From Oscillospiraceae bacterium (GTDB lineage Bacteria > Bacillota > Clostridia > Oscillospirales > Oscillospiraceae): a DNA stretch of 64,000 bases. The DNA lies in the NCBI GenBank assembly GCA_022846095.1, contig AP025583.1:1054001-1118000 (forward strand). The letters run 5' to 3'. The translations under genes and the position numbers were made by a program. The notes below the pieces were generated by a model, which was given only the letters and a program-made list of their open reading frames with translations, ran no database searches and was not told the DNA's origin. Shown here in pieces: positions 24,382-32,647 of this stretch. The stretch's first letter is position 1; each line of letters opens with the position of its first letter.

Positions 24382-25065
24382 ATGCGAATGAGGAAGAAAC
24401 CCAACCTGATCCCCAGGATGGAGCGCTGCGCGGCGGTGCTGATCCGCGACCCGGAGGAGCGCCGGGGCCGGTGGCGCGAGCTGATGCCCCAGGCGGCGCA
24501 GCTGCGTCTGGAGCTGGGGTGCGGCAAGGGCCGCTTCACGGCCGAGACGGCGGCGGCTGAGCCGGACGTGCTGTTCATTGCGGTGGAGCGGGTGCCGGAC
24601 GCCATGGTCATCGCCATGGAGCGGGTGACCGCCATGGGGCTGCAAAACGTGTTCTTTGTGGACGGGGACGCCGCCCTGCTGCCCAGCTACTTCGAGCCCG
24701 GCGAGGTGGAGCGCATCTACATCAACTTCTGCGACCCGTGGCCCACCAACCGCCACGCCAAGCGCCGCCTGACCCACGAGAATTTCCTGCTGCTCTACCG
24801 CAAAGTTCTGCGTGAGGATGGGCAGATCCACTTCAAGACGGACAACCGGGATCTGTTCGAGTGGTCCCTCTTCCAGTTCCCCAGGGCGGGGTATACCCTC
24901 AGCGAGGTGACGCGGGATCTCCATGCCGGCGGCGTCTGCGGGGTGATGACCGACTACGAGGAGAAGTTCCACAACCTGGGCACCCCCATCAACCGCTGTG
25001 TGGCCACCGTGGGGGAACTGCCCCCGCGGGAGGAGCCGGCGGCGGACGGCGTCGTCGGGGAATAA
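24382..25065 (+). CDS. trmB: tRNA (guanine-N7)-methyltransferase TrmB
   Basis: A 227-residue SAM-dependent enzyme that makes m7G46 in the variable loop of tRNAs. The SAM-binding motif is LELGCGKGRFT (residues 44-54), followed by the family motifs FIAVERVPDAM, INFCDPWPTNRHAKRRLTHE and HFKTDNRDLFEW. Length matches TrmB of Firmicutes (about 215-230). The ATG at 24382 follows GAGGTG. It stands alone between its own promoter and a clear terminator. Confidence 0.95.
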   Translation: MRMRKKPNLIPRMERCAAVLIRDPEERRGRWRELMPQAAQLRLELGCGKGRFTAETAAAEPDVLFIAVERVPDAMVIAMERVTAMGLQNVFFVDGDAALLPSYFEPGEVERIYINFCDPWPTNRHAKRRLTHENFLLLYRKVLREDGQIHFKTDNRDLFEWSLFQFPRAGYTLSEVTRDLHAGGVCGVMTDYEEKFHNLGTPINRCVATVGELPPREEPAADGVVGE

Positions 25066-25068
25066 TTG

Positions 25069-25102
25069 AGGCGGTGCGGACGACTGGTCCGCACCGCCTT
25101 TT
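25069..25102 (+). terminator. Terminator of trmB
   Basis: A 13-bp perfect stem (25069-25081 with 25087-25099) followed by TTTT. Confidence 0.85.
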
Positions 25103-25111
25103 GCGCGCCTT

Positions 25112-25873
25112 CTAGAGGAACGCGATGACCCGGTACATGAGCAGAAAGTGGCACACGCTGCCCAGGACGATGAACACGTGGAAGATCTCGTGGCAGCCGA
25201 AGCGGGGATTGTTCCGGCCCGGCCATTTGACGGCGTAGAGCACGCCGCCCACGGTGTAAAACACGCCGCCCAGGAAGAGCCAGAAGAACCCGGCGGCGGG
25301 CAGCACCCGGCTGAGGGGGTAGAGGGCGAACACGGCCATCCAGCCCATAAAGAGGTAGAGCCCGGCGGTGAGCCAGCGGGGGGCCATAATCCACAGGATG
25401 GCCAGGGTGATGCCGGCCAGCGCCAGAGCCCAGACGACGCCGAAGAGGGCCCAGCCCCAGGCGCCGAAGGTCCGCAGGGGGACCAGGCAGATGGGGGTGT
25501 AGGTGCCCGCGATCAGCAGGTAGATGGAGGCGTGGTCGTACTTGCGCAGGGCGATGCGCCCCTTGACCGGGGTGTTCAGGCAGTGGTAGAGGGTGCTGGC
25601 GGTGTACAGGCCGATCATGGAGCAGCCGTAGATGGCGAAGGACACCAGGTGCCAGGTCCCGCAGCCCAGCTGAACGGCGCGCAGCAGCAGCAGGACGGTG
25701 CCCAGCACGCCCAGCGCGGCGCCCGCGCCGTGGGTGAGGGCGGACCCGGGCCGCAGGCCGTCATAGGGGTCGCGGCCCTTCTCGCCGGCCAGCTTGCGCC
25801 TGCGCTCGGGCTCCTGGGGGTGGTAGTAGAGCTGCCCGTCGTTGCGGGGGAGTGCGTTTTCATTGTTCGTCAT
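25112..25873 (-). CDS. Hemolysin III / PAQR-family membrane protein
   Basis: A 253-residue protein with seven predicted membrane helices and the family signature: STLYHC in the second helix region, RKYDHASIYLLIAGTYTP in the centre, and FGCHEIFHVFIVLGS near the C-terminus, which supply the conserved Ser, Asp and His residues that form a metal site in PAQR-type proteins. The enzymatic activity of bacterial members is not settled; hydrolase activity on lipids has been proposed for the superfamily. The ATG at 25873 follows AAGGTG; a GTG at 25882 overlaps that site and is less likely. It has its own promoter. Confidence 0.88.
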   Translation of the reverse strand: MTNNENALPRNDGQLYYHPQEPERRRKLAGEKGRDPYDGLRPGSALTHGAGAALGVLGTVLLLLRAVQLGCGTWHLVSFAIYGCSMIGLYTASTLYHCLNTPVKGRIALRKYDHASIYLLIAGTYTPICLVPLRTFGAWGWALFGVVWALALAGITLAILWIMAPRWLTAGLYLFMGWMAVFALYPLSRVLPAAGFFWLFLGGVFYTVGGVLYAVKWPGRNNPRFGCHEIFHVFIVLGSVCHFLLMYRVIAFL

Positions 25874-25891
25874 ATTTATCACCTTGTGGAT

Positions 25892-25919
25892 AGTATAGCA
25901 CAGCGAGAGAAATAATCAA
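25892..25919 (-). promoter_or_regulatory. Promoter of the hemolysin-III gene
   Basis: On the minus strand TTGATT (25914-25919), a 16-bp spacer and TATACT (25892-25897). Confidence 0.65.
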
Positions 25920-25931
25920 GAGAAAAGTGTA

Positions 25932-25946
25932 ATATAATTATTAAAA
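25932..25946. promoter_or_regulatory. PerR/Fur-like box upstream of the ferritin-like gene
   Basis: ATATAATTATTAAAA matches the PerR consensus TTATAATNATTATAA at 13 of 15 positions, counting N as a match. It lies in the divergent gap, about 80 bp before the ferritin-like gene. AT-rich sequence makes chance matches possible. Confidence 0.45.
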
Positions 25947-26027
25947 TTACATTACAGTTTTTGGGTATGATGGCCGAGCCGATCCGCATACAGTACATCG
26001 AAAAAGCGGAAAAGGGGAGTGGCGACT

Positions 26028-26573
26028 ATGGAGCTGGAGACCCGGCGCTGCGGCTACGACTGCCGCGCGCAGGATCCATACCCGGAGGTGCGCGCGCAGG
26101 GGCGCAACCCGCGCTATGCCGAGGCGATCCTCAGCAACGTGGGCGGGAGCAACTCGGAGATGACGGCGGTGAGCCTGTACTTTTACGACCACCTGGTGAC
26201 GGCGGGGGTGCCGGAGGTGGCCCAGGCCTTCCACGCGATCAGCGAGGTGGAGATGCACCACCTGGAGATTTTCGGCACGCTGGCCCTCCAGCTGGGGGCG
26301 GACCCGCGGCTGTGGAGCGCCCAGCAGGGGCGGCGGGCGTGGTGGACGCCGGAATACAACCATTATGCCCGGAAGCTGGGGCCCATCATACAGGACGCCG
26401 TGCGCAGCGAGCGGGCGTGCATCCGGAAGTACGAGAGCCAGCTGCGCTGGATCCGGGACGAGAACGTGGCGGCCAACCTGCGCCGCATCCTCCAGGACGA
26501 GCACCTGCACCTGGATATGCTCTCCTGCCTGTACACGGCCTACGTGGGCACGGGGATGCCGCCAGGCTGCTAA
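26028..26573 (+). CDS. Ferritin-like di-iron protein
   Basis: A 181-residue all-helical protein of the ferritin-like / manganese-catalase type. Metal-ligand candidates are Glu in NSEMTAVSLYFYDH, ExxH in SEVEMHHLEIF, Glu in AVRSERACIRKYESQ and the late DEHLHLD, which fits four helices with two ExxH pairs. Short members of this group are found in anaerobes and are often linked to oxidative stress or spore coats. The ATG at 26028 follows AGGGGAG at 8 nt; the GTG at 26019 overlaps it. A PerR-like site in the promoter region supports a peroxide or metal response, as inference. Confidence 0.72.
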   Translation: MELETRRCGYDCRAQDPYPEVRAQGRNPRYAEAILSNVGGSNSEMTAVSLYFYDHLVTAGVPEVAQAFHAISEVEMHHLEIFGTLALQLGADPRLWSAQQGRRAWWTPEYNHYARKLGPIIQDAVRSERACIRKYESQLRWIRDENVAANLRRILQDEHLHLDMLSCLYTAYVGTGMPPGC

Positions 26574-26601
26574 ATTTCCACCAAATTCAGGGATCTTTCT
26601 C

Positions 26602-26630
26602 TTTACATGCCGGGTAAACTATGATATAGT
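26602..26630 (+). promoter_or_regulatory. Promoter of rpsO
   Basis: TTTACA (26602-26607), a 17-bp spacer and TATAGT (26625-26630). Confidence 0.75.
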
Positions 26631-26636
26631 TCTAGG

Positions 26637-26759
26637 GCATGTAAACATGCAGTTGTGCCCCCGGACCTGGTTTTGGGAAAAAAGCCCGTTTGAAACGGGG
26701 GGTTCACCCGCCCAATACTCAGTCCCTGAGGTATGAACATGATGAAAGGTGGAATTCCA
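26637..26759 (+). ncRNA. Structured rpsO 5' leader
   Basis: A leader of about 123 nt lies between the inferred transcription start and rpsO. It contains nested GGCA...TGCC / CATG-TAAA-CATG pairing (about 26636-26660) and a CCCG-TTTGAAA-CGGG hairpin (about 26688-26702). Autoregulation of rpsO by S15 through such leaders is established in several bacteria; that this one binds S15 is inference. Confidence 0.5.
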
Positions 26760-27026
26760 ATGATTCGTAAGGACGAAAAGACGGCCGTTATCGAGTCCAA
26801 CCGCACCCATCCGACCGATACCGGCTCCCCCGAGGTTCAGATTGCCATTCTGACCGCCCGCATCCAGGAGCTCACCGAGCACCTGAAGATCCACAAGCAC
26901 GACAACCACAGCCGCCGCGGCCTGCTGAAGATGGTCGGTAAGCGCCGCAAGATGCTCGACTACCTGATGGCCAAGGACATCGAGCGCTACCGCGCGATCA
27001 TCGCCAAGCTGGGCATTCGGAAATAA
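26760..27026 (+). CDS. rpsO: 30S ribosomal protein S15
   Basis: An 88-residue protein matching S15 over its whole length, including [32 protein letters not shown]-type and [10 protein letters not shown] motifs, which contact the 16S rRNA central domain. The start at 26760 (MIRKDEK) fits the family length and lies after AAAGGTGGA; an upstream in-frame ATG at 26733 would add nine residues. It precedes pnp, the usual order. Confidence 0.97.
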   Translation: MIRKDEKTAVIESNRTHPTDTGSPEVQIAILTARIQELTEHLKIHKHDNHSRRGLLKMVGKRRKMLDYLMAKDIERYRAIIAKLGIRK

Positions 27027-27035
27027 CAACGTAAT

Positions 27036-27069
27036 AGGGGTGGCGCGGGACACCGTGCCACCCCTTCTT
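27036..27069 (+). terminator. Terminator or attenuator after rpsO
   Basis: AGGGGTGGC (27036-27044) pairs with GCCACCCCT (27057-27065), followed by TCTTA. Partial read-through into pnp is likely. Confidence 0.7.
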
Positions 27070-27110
27070 ACCATGTTCCACACAATGCGCGCGTCAGGGC
27101 CAGCCGCTTT

Positions 27111-27164
27111 TTTAGCAGTTGAATATGCACCCCGGCCCCACGGGGTCCGTCTTCAAATGCTAAA
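27111..27164 (+). promoter_or_regulatory. Long hairpin in the pnp leader
   Basis: TTTAGCAGTTGAA (27111-27123) pairs with TTCAAATGCTAAA (27152-27164) around an inner CCCCG...CGGGG stem. In enterobacteria, pnp mRNA has a leader duplex cut by RNase III and used by PNPase for autoregulation; a similar role here is inference from position and shape. Confidence 0.55.
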
Positions 27165-27209
27165 GGGCCGAGGGCTCTGCCGTGCGCCACAAAACAAAGG
27201 AGGACGCAC

Positions 27210-29360
27210 ATGTCAACCGTCATCAAACACAAGCAGTTCAACAACCGGAAGGTCTACGAAATGGACCTCTGCGGCCGCCCCCTCAAGATCGAGGTGGGCA
27301 AGGTGGCCGAGCTCGCCAACGCCTCCGCCATGGTCACCTATGGCGAGACCACCGTCATGGTGGCCGTCACCGCCTCCGCCCGTCCCCGGGACGGCATCGA
27401 CTTCTTCCCCCTGAGCGTGGACTTTGAGGAGAAGCTCTACGCCGTGGGCCGCATCCCCGGCAGCTTCATGCGCCGCGAGGGCCAGCCCTCCCTGCCCGCC
27501 GTCCTGGCCGCCCGGGTCATCGACCGCTCCATCCGCCCCCTGTTCCCCTACGACTTCCGCAACGACGTGGTGGTCACCGCCACCGTCATGAGCGTGGACT
27601 ACAACTGCTCCCCCGAGGTGACCGCCATGATCGGCGTGTCCGCCTGCCTGGCCTTCTCCGACATCCCCTGGGCCGGCCCCATCGGCTGCCTGGAGGTGGG
27701 CTGTGTGGACGGGCAGATCGTGCTCAACCCCAACCAGGAGCAGAAGCACGCCTCCCAGCTGGACCTGACCGTGGCCGCCACCGAGGGCAAGGTCATCATG
27801 ATCGAGGCCGGCGCCAAGGAGCTGCCCGACGACAAGATGTACCAGGCCATTGTGGAGGCCCACGAGGCCATCAAGGCCCAGGTGGCGCTTATTAACTCCA
27901 TCGTGGCCGAGATCGGCAAGGACAAGATGACCTACGACCACGCCGACTTCGACCAGGAGCTCTTCGACAAGATCGTCGCCGCCACCATGGACGAGGCCAA
28001 GGCCGCCATGGACACCGACGACAAGAACGTGCGCGAGGAGCGCTGGAACAAGCTCATCGACCACTGGCACGCGCTCTTCCTGGAGGACTACCCCGAGATG
28101 GACAAGTATCTGGAGGAGTTCACCTACAAGTTCCAGAAAAAGATTGTCAAGGCCTGGCTGCTGGAGGGCCACCGCGTGGACGGCCGCGCCAGGAACGAGA
28201 TCCGCCCCCTGTCCGCCGAGGTGGGCGTGGTGCCCCGCGTCCACGGCTCCGGCCTCTTCACCCGCGGGCAGACCCAGGTGCTCAGCGTGTGCACCCTGAA
28301 CACCCTCTCCGCCGCCCAGAAGCTGGACACCATCTGGGAAGATGAGGAGAAGCGGTATATGCACCACTACAACTTCCCCTCCTACTCCGTGGGCGAGGCC
28401 CGCGGCGCGCGCAGCGTCAACCGCCGGGAGAAGGGCCACGGCGCCCTGGCCGAGCGGGCGCTGGATCCCGTCATCCCCCCGGTGGAGGAATTCCCCTACG
28501 CCATCCGCGTGGTGAGCGAGGTCCTCTCCTCCAACGGCAGCACCTCCCAGGGCTCCATCTGCGGCTCCACGCTGGCCCTGATGGACGCGGGCGTGCCCAT
28601 CAAGGCCCCCGTGGCCGGCATCTCCTGCGGCCTGATTCAGGACGATAACGGCGGCTTCACCACCTTTATCGACATCCAGGGCGTGGAGGACTTCCACGGC
28701 GAGATGGACTTCAAGGTGGCCGGCACCAAGGACGGCATCACCGCCATCCAGATGGACATCAAGAACGACGGCCTGAGCCACGCCATCATCAAGGAGGCGC
28801 TGGAGATCACCAAGGACGCCCGCTTCGCCATTCTGGACGAGATCATGCTCCCCTGCATCGCCCAGCCCCGCCCCGAGGTGGCCCCCACCGCCCCCAAGAT
28901 GATCAAGATGAAGATCGACGTGGACAAGATCCGCGAGGTCATCGGCTCCGGCGGCAAGGTCATCCAGAAGATCTGCGCCGACACCGGCGCCAAGATCGAC
29001 ATCGAGGACGACGGCACCATCTATATCGCCGGCGTGGACAAGGCATCCTGCGACGCGGCCAAGAAGACCATCGAGACCATCGTCTTCGTGCCCGAGGTAG
29101 GCAGCCTGTACTACGGCAAGGTGGTGCGCATCCTGCAGTTCGGTGCCTTTGTGGAGCTGGCCCCCGGCAAGGACGGCATGGTCCACATCTCCAAGCTGGC
29201 CGACCGCCGGGTGGAGAAGGTGGAGGACGTGATCAACATCGGCGACATGATCTGGGTCAAGGTCACCGAGATCGACGAGAAGGGCCGCGTAAACCTGAGC
29301 TACAAGGACGCCCTGAAGGAGATCAAGGCCAAGCAGGCCGCCGGCGAGAGCGTAAAATAA
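27210..29360 (+). CDS. pnp: Polyribonucleotide nucleotidyltransferase (PNPase)
   Basis: A 716-residue phosphorolytic 3'-5' exoribonuclease. It shows two RNase PH-like domains (about 10-230 and 310-550; SIRPLFPYDFRNDV and GQTQVLSVCTLNT), the helical linker, then a KH domain (IREVIGSGGKVIQKICADTGAKI near 570-590) and an S1 domain (YYGKVVRILQFGAFVELAPG near 630-650). Length matches the family. AAAGGAGG precedes the ATG. It lies downstream of rpsO and ends at a clear terminator. Confidence 0.97.
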   Translation: MSTVIKHKQFNNRKVYEMDLCGRPLKIEVGKVAELANASAMVTYGETTVMVAVTASARPRDGIDFFPLSVDFEEKLYAVGRIPGSFMRREGQPSLPAVLAARVIDRSIRPLFPYDFRNDVVVTATVMSVDYNCSPEVTAMIGVSACLAFSDIPWAGPIGCLEVGCVDGQIVLNPNQEQKHASQLDLTVAATEGKVIMIEAGAKELPDDKMYQAIVEAHEAIKAQVALINSIVAEIGKDKMTYDHADFDQELFDKIVAATMDEAKAAMDTDDKNVREERWNKLIDHWHALFLEDYPEMDKYLEEFTYKFQKKIVKAWLLEGHRVDGRARNEIRPLSAEVGVVPRVHGSGLFTRGQTQVLSVCTLNTLSAAQKLDTIWEDEEKRYMHHYNFPSYSVGEARGARSVNRREKGHGALAERALDPVIPPVEEFPYAIRVVSEVLSSNGSTSQGSICGSTLALMDAGVPIKAPVAGISCGLIQDDNGGFTTFIDIQGVEDFHGEMDFKVAGTKDGITAIQMDIKNDGLSHAIIKEALEITKDARFAILDEIMLPCIAQPRPEVAPTAPKMIKMKIDVDKIREVIGSGGKVIQKICADTGAKIDIEDDGTIYIAGVDKASCDAAKKTIETIVFVPEVGSLYYGKVVRILQFGAFVELAPGKDGMVHISKLADRRVEKVEDVINIGDMIWVKVTEIDEKGRVNLSYKDALKEIKAKQAAGESVK

Positions 29361-29371
29361 AACAGCACATC

Positions 29372-29406
29372 AAACCCCCGGACGGCGCCGCCGTCCGGGG
29401 GTTTTT
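29372..29406 (+). terminator. Terminator of pnp
   Basis: CCCCCGGACGGCG stem with its complement ending at 29401 and a TTTTT tract. Confidence 0.9.
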
Positions 29407-29474
29407 CCACCCCTGGGCGGGACAAGGGTGCGAAAAGCGCGGAATATTCAAAGTTTCATATCTTTTTAAACGCC

Positions 29475-29502
29475 TGTAATCTTGCCGAATCAAGGGATTA
29501 CA
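29475..29502. promoter_or_regulatory. Imperfect inverted repeat upstream of the dehydrogenase promoter
   Basis: TGTAATCTTG and CAAGGGATTACA face each other around CCGAAT, complementary except for a 2-nt insertion. It ends 15 bp before the -35 box, fitting an activator or repressor site. Confidence 0.45.
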
Positions 29503-29517
29503 GCTGGGCGGCGGGGC

Positions 29518-29546
29518 TTGACAGTTGTACATGAATTCTATATATT
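29518..29546 (+). promoter_or_regulatory. Consensus promoter for the ADH-like gene
   Basis: TTGACA (29518-29523), a 17-bp spacer and TATATT (29541-29546). Confidence 0.8.
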
Positions 29547-29600
29547 GAATATAACAGATCCGGGTTTTTGTAAAATAAGGATAAAGGAGTGCATGTAGAA

Positions 29601-30620
29601 ATGGAAAGTCTCGTCGTGCGGATGACAGCCCCTAAGAAGATGGAGGTCTTCTCCGAGCCCCTGCGTGAGCCGGGCCCCCACGAGATGGTTCTGCGTATGA
29701 CCATCTCCGGCGTGTGCCATTCCGAGATCCCCACCTACCTGGGCGAGGGGGCCATGCAGATGAAGGGCCCCCTGGGCTTCCCCTGCATCATCGATTCCGT
29801 GCCCTATCCCGCCTCCTTCGGCCACGAGCCCACCGGCATCGTGGAGCGGGTGGGCGCTGAGGTCACCCGCTTCGCCCCCGGCGACCGGGTATCGGGCGCC
29901 TGCGGCGGGGCCTTCGCCTCCCACGTGGTGGTCAGCGAGTTCGCCCCCTTTGTGAAGCTGCCCGAGTCCCTGTCCGAGCTGAACGTGCTGGCCGAGCCCG
30001 TCATGTGCTGCTGCAACATCGCGCGGGCCGTCATGCCCCCCCAGGACGGCTACCTGGCCATGGTGGGCTGCGGGTACATGGGGCAGGTGACCATGCGCCT
30101 GCTCCACGCCAAGGGGGTCAAGCACATCGTGGCCTTCGACCTGCGCCCCGACCGGCTGGAGCAGGCCAAGGCCTGCGGGGCCGAGTACGTCTTTGACGCG
30201 GCCGACCCCGACTCCGTGCCCGAGGCCATGAAGCTCACCGGCGGGGTGGGCTTCGACCGGGCGGTGGAGCTGTCCAAGGGCCTGGAGGGCCTGCGGCTGG
30301 CCACCAGCCTGATGAAGATGCCCACCGCCGAGGACCGGGGGATCATCGCGGCCTCCTCGGTCTACGACAAGCACGAGCCCTGGCCCACCGCCCTGGGCTT
30401 CGACCTGATGTGCCGCTGCCCCGAGCTGCACTTCGTCCACCCCGGCTTCATCCCCGACACCGAGGGCCTGATGCGGGAGGCCGTGCAGGCCTACGCCGAC
30501 GGCGTGATCCCGGCCGACGGACTCATCACCCACCGCTTCGCCCCCGAGGACATGGGCCGCGCCTATGAGGCCATGGAGGAGGACCCCTCCTACGTCAAGG
30601 GCGCCGTGGTCTTCGCCTGA
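29601..30620 (+). CDS. Zinc-dependent medium-chain dehydrogenase
   Basis: A 339-residue medium-chain dehydrogenase/reductase. Catalytic zinc residues are suggested by GVCHSEIPTY and FGHEPTGIVERVG; the cofactor fold begins MVGCGYMGQVTMRLL. The four-cysteine structural zinc lobe is absent, as in several sorbitol or threonine dehydrogenase-like subfamilies. The substrate is unknown. The ATG at 29601 is preferred because the GTG at 29589 overlaps the AAAGGAG site. It has a strong promoter with an adjacent inverted repeat, and a terminator; it is monocistronic. Confidence 0.82.
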   Translation: MESLVVRMTAPKKMEVFSEPLREPGPHEMVLRMTISGVCHSEIPTYLGEGAMQMKGPLGFPCIIDSVPYPASFGHEPTGIVERVGAEVTRFAPGDRVSGACGGAFASHVVVSEFAPFVKLPESLSELNVLAEPVMCCCNIARAVMPPQDGYLAMVGCGYMGQVTMRLLHAKGVKHIVAFDLRPDRLEQAKACGAEYVFDAADPDSVPEAMKLTGGVGFDRAVELSKGLEGLRLATSLMKMPTAEDRGIIAASSVYDKHEPWPTALGFDLMCRCPELHFVHPGFIPDTEGLMREAVQAYADGVIPADGLITHRFAPEDMGRAYEAMEEDPSYVKGAVVFA

Positions 30621-30642
30621 TTTTCCGGAACCGATCAACGGC

Positions 30643-30679
30643 ACGGCCCGGCCCCCTTTGGGGGCCGGGCCGTCTTTTG
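30643..30679 (+). terminator. Terminator of the ADH-like gene
   Basis: A 14-bp perfect stem (30643-30656 with 30660-30673) followed by CTTTTG. Confidence 0.85.
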
Positions 30680-30846
30680 TCAAAGCGCCAAACCCCTGCG
30701 CCCATTGGCGTTGCGCCTCCACCACCCCGGATTGGTTCACATAAAACCACCATATCTTGTGCAATACGGAAAAAATGCCGCAAGAAATTGAAAAGAGGCG
30801 CGGAACGTGGTAGGATGGGGACAGCATGAGGAAGGGAGTCGGAAGA

Positions 30847-31026
30847 ATGGTTTTTGTGTGTGACCACTGCCACTATGAGTTCCAGCGCATTTCCAAGGCG
30901 GTCCAGTGCCCGGACTGCGGGAAGAAGGGCCATATCCGCACGGCGACGGCGGCGGAGGCCGAGGCCTTCCAGCGCCGCAAGCAGGAGAATGTGTGGCTCG
31001 ACCGGGCACCGGTGCGGGCTGGCTGA
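30847..31026 (+). CDS. Small zinc-ribbon protein
   Basis: A 59-residue protein starting MVFVCDHCHYEF, with two CxxC knuckles (CDHC and CPDC, residues 5-8 and 25-28) forming a probable zinc ribbon, followed by a charged helix. Such small ribbons occur as stand-alone proteins of unknown function. The ATG at 30847 has GGAG 8 nt upstream; the longer frame from 30826 has a poorer site. It is followed by a strong terminator. Confidence 0.65.
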   Translation: MVFVCDHCHYEFQRISKAVQCPDCGKKGHIRTATAAEAEAFQRRKQENVWLDRAPVRAG

Positions 31027-31031
31027 AAATT

Positions 31032-31066
31032 ACGCGGGGTATCCAATTTGGATACCCCGCGTTTAT
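31032..31066 (+). terminator. Terminator after the zinc-ribbon gene
   Basis: A 15-bp perfect stem (31032-31046 with 31048-31062), essentially without loop, followed by TTATTTTA. Confidence 0.85.
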
Positions 31067-31096
31067 TTTAAAGCCCGTCGCAGGTGCTTTAAGCGG

Positions 31097-31462
31097 CTAG
31101 GGGATGTAAGCGAAGCCCCATTTTGTCATCTCATAGAAAACCGGGAGCAGCGCCTTCCCCTTATCGGTCAGCGAATACTCCACGTGGGGTGGGATTTCGT
31201 TAAACTGGACGCGGGATACCAACCCGTCCTTCTCCAGCTCTCGCAGGGAGGACGTGAGCATGGTGTTGGTAATGCCCTCGATATTCTTCCGCAGCGCCCC
31301 AAAACGGATGGGGTCCTTGATGCACAGCTCATAGATGATTTGAAATTTCCATTTGCCCTGCAGCATCATGAGCAGCGGCGTCACGGGGCAGTTGCCCGCA
31401 CATGTCAGGATGCCCTGCTTTACCTCCCGGCGGTATTCCTCATAGGTCATATCTTTGTTCAT
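31097..31462 (-). CDS. HxlR-family transcriptional regulator
   Basis: A 121-residue winged-helix regulator: CPVTPLLMMLQGKWKFQIIYEL, IRFGALRKNIEGITNTMLTSSLRELEKDGLVSR and YSLTDKGKALLPV are the HxlR signatures. The first Cys pair (CAGNC) could sense redox or electrophiles, as in related regulators. The start is taken at 31462 (MNKDMTYEE). It is divergent from a flavin reductase gene, a frequent pairing, and probably controls it. Confidence 0.85.
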   Translation of the reverse strand: MNKDMTYEEYRREVKQGILTCAGNCPVTPLLMMLQGKWKFQIIYELCIKDPIRFGALRKNIEGITNTMLTSSLRELEKDGLVSRVQFNEIPPHVEYSLTDKGKALLPVFYEMTKWGFAYIP

Positions 31463-31520
31463 CTGCGGCCCGCCCTCTCTCAGTACCGTCAACCGTACTA
31501 TGTAAGGATATTCTGCGTAC

Positions 31521-31548
31521 TTGAAGTTCTATCTGGATTAAGTATAAT
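31521..31548 (+). promoter_or_regulatory. Promoter of the flavin reductase gene
   Basis: TTGAAG (31521-31526), a 16-bp spacer and TATAAT (31543-31548). Repeated GTAC motifs just upstream could belong to the HxlR site. Confidence 0.65.
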
Positions 31549-31603
31549 TAACTTACCGGCAGAAGTCAATGGTCCGCATGAGTTTTGAAAGGAAGTATGC
31601 ACT

Positions 31604-32107
31604 ATGAAGGAAATCAACATCGGCCAGGCAACAGCGATTACCTCCCCCGATCCGCTCGTTTTGGTCTGCACCAGGAGAGAGGACGGCGCCCTGAACATGG
31701 CCCCGGTATCGTTCTTTATGTACGCCTCGTTTAACCCGCCCATGCTGGCCTTTGCCATGGGTAAGGGGGCCAATTCCGGCGAGAACATCCGCAGGACGGG
31801 TAAGGCGGTGCTGGCCGCGCCCGGCGTTACCCTGAAGGACGCCGTGATGGCCTACGGCGCCAAGAACGGCGGCGCGGCGGACAAGCTGAAGGAGACGCCC
31901 ATCCCGCTCCAGAGCGTTGAGGGGAGCGAAATCCAAATCCCGGAGGATTCCAGAATCGCCTTCGTGGTCTCCCTGGCGCAGACTGTGGAGGCCGGCGACC
32001 ACTATCTGTACCTGTGCCACATCGACAGAATGATGGCCGACGAGACGAAGCAGGCCCTGTTCGCCTGGGATGGCTACACAAAGGTGGCGCCCGCACAGGA
32101 AACGTAA
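31604..32107 (+). CDS. Flavin reductase-like FMN-binding protein
   Basis: A 167-residue split-barrel flavoprotein of the flavin-reductase-like group (NITRO/RutF-type), with the N-terminal strand TAITSPDPLVLVCTRR, LNMAPVSFFMYASFNPPMLAF and KGANSGENIRRTGKAVL. It likely binds FMN and reduces flavin or a small substrate in the cytoplasm. AAAGGAAG precedes the ATG. Divergent HxlR regulator and a 21-bp terminator define a single-gene unit. Confidence 0.85.
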   Translation: MKEINIGQATAITSPDPLVLVCTRREDGALNMAPVSFFMYASFNPPMLAFAMGKGANSGENIRRTGKAVLAAPGVTLKDAVMAYGAKNGGAADKLKETPIPLQSVEGSEIQIPEDSRIAFVVSLAQTVEAGDHYLYLCHIDRMMADETKQALFAWDGYTKVAPAQET

Positions 32108-32110
32108 GCG

Positions 32111-32157
32111 CAAAGAGCAGGAGCCGCCTGATACGGTCAGGCGGCTCCTGCTCTTTG
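32111..32157. terminator. Bidirectional terminator
   Basis: A 21-bp perfect stem (32111-32131 with 32137-32157), with AAAG/CTTT ends, shared by the convergent flavin reductase and GNAT genes. Confidence 0.9.
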
Positions 32158-32181
32158 CAACTTTGCCCGACAAACCGGGCT

Positions 32182-32622
32182 TTACCGTTCTTTTTTCAAG
32201 TAGACCATATCAATCAACTGTGTTCCGTCCTCAAACATCGGATGGTCGTAGTTGTCCACAAAAAAGTTCTTTACCCTGTGCGACTCTGAAAACCCACAGG
32301 TGCGGTAAAAAGAGAGGATCGAGGGGCAGTCGCCGGTCCCGACATACAGCGCCTCACAGTCCGGATAATGGGCGGACAGAGATTCTATCAGAGCCCTTGC
32401 GTAGCCTCTGCGCTGCCAGCCGGGCAGAACGGCGATGTTTTTGAGTTCATAAACGCCCTCGGCCTCTTTGGTCACGACACACTCGGCTTTGATGCCATTA
32501 TCATCCAACACGAACATTTCGCCACGCCCTAGGTAGCGGTCGATCATGTCCTCCTGCTCGTCGGCCAACAGCAGCAAATCGAGATATTCTTTTTTGTCAC
32601 CCATCACTTTTTCTACTTTCAT
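32182..32622 (-). CDS. GNAT-family N-acetyltransferase
   Basis: A 146-residue acetyltransferase with the acetyl-CoA-binding motif A LKNIAVLPGWQRRGYARALIE (R-x-x-G-x-A form; residues about 60-80) and motif B around SILSFYRTCGFSESHRV. Acceptor unknown; the family includes protein, amine and antibiotic acetylation. RBS AGGAGACACC precedes the ATG. The rnz gene lies 25 bp upstream in the same direction, so the two may share a transcript. Confidence 0.85.
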   Translation of the reverse strand: MKVEKVMGDKKEYLDLLLLADEQEDMIDRYLGRGEMFVLDDNGIKAECVVTKEAEGVYELKNIAVLPGWQRRGYARALIESLSAHYPDCEALYVGTGDCPSILSFYRTCGFSESHRVKNFFVDNYDHPMFEDGTQLIDMVYLKKER

Positions 32623-32647
32623 TCGGTGTCTCCTCTACAAGCTGCAT

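Noticed and set aside
27213-29186. A 657-codon minus-strand frame opposite pnp
   Set aside because: pnp is certain by domain content; the antisense frame is a compositional shadow.
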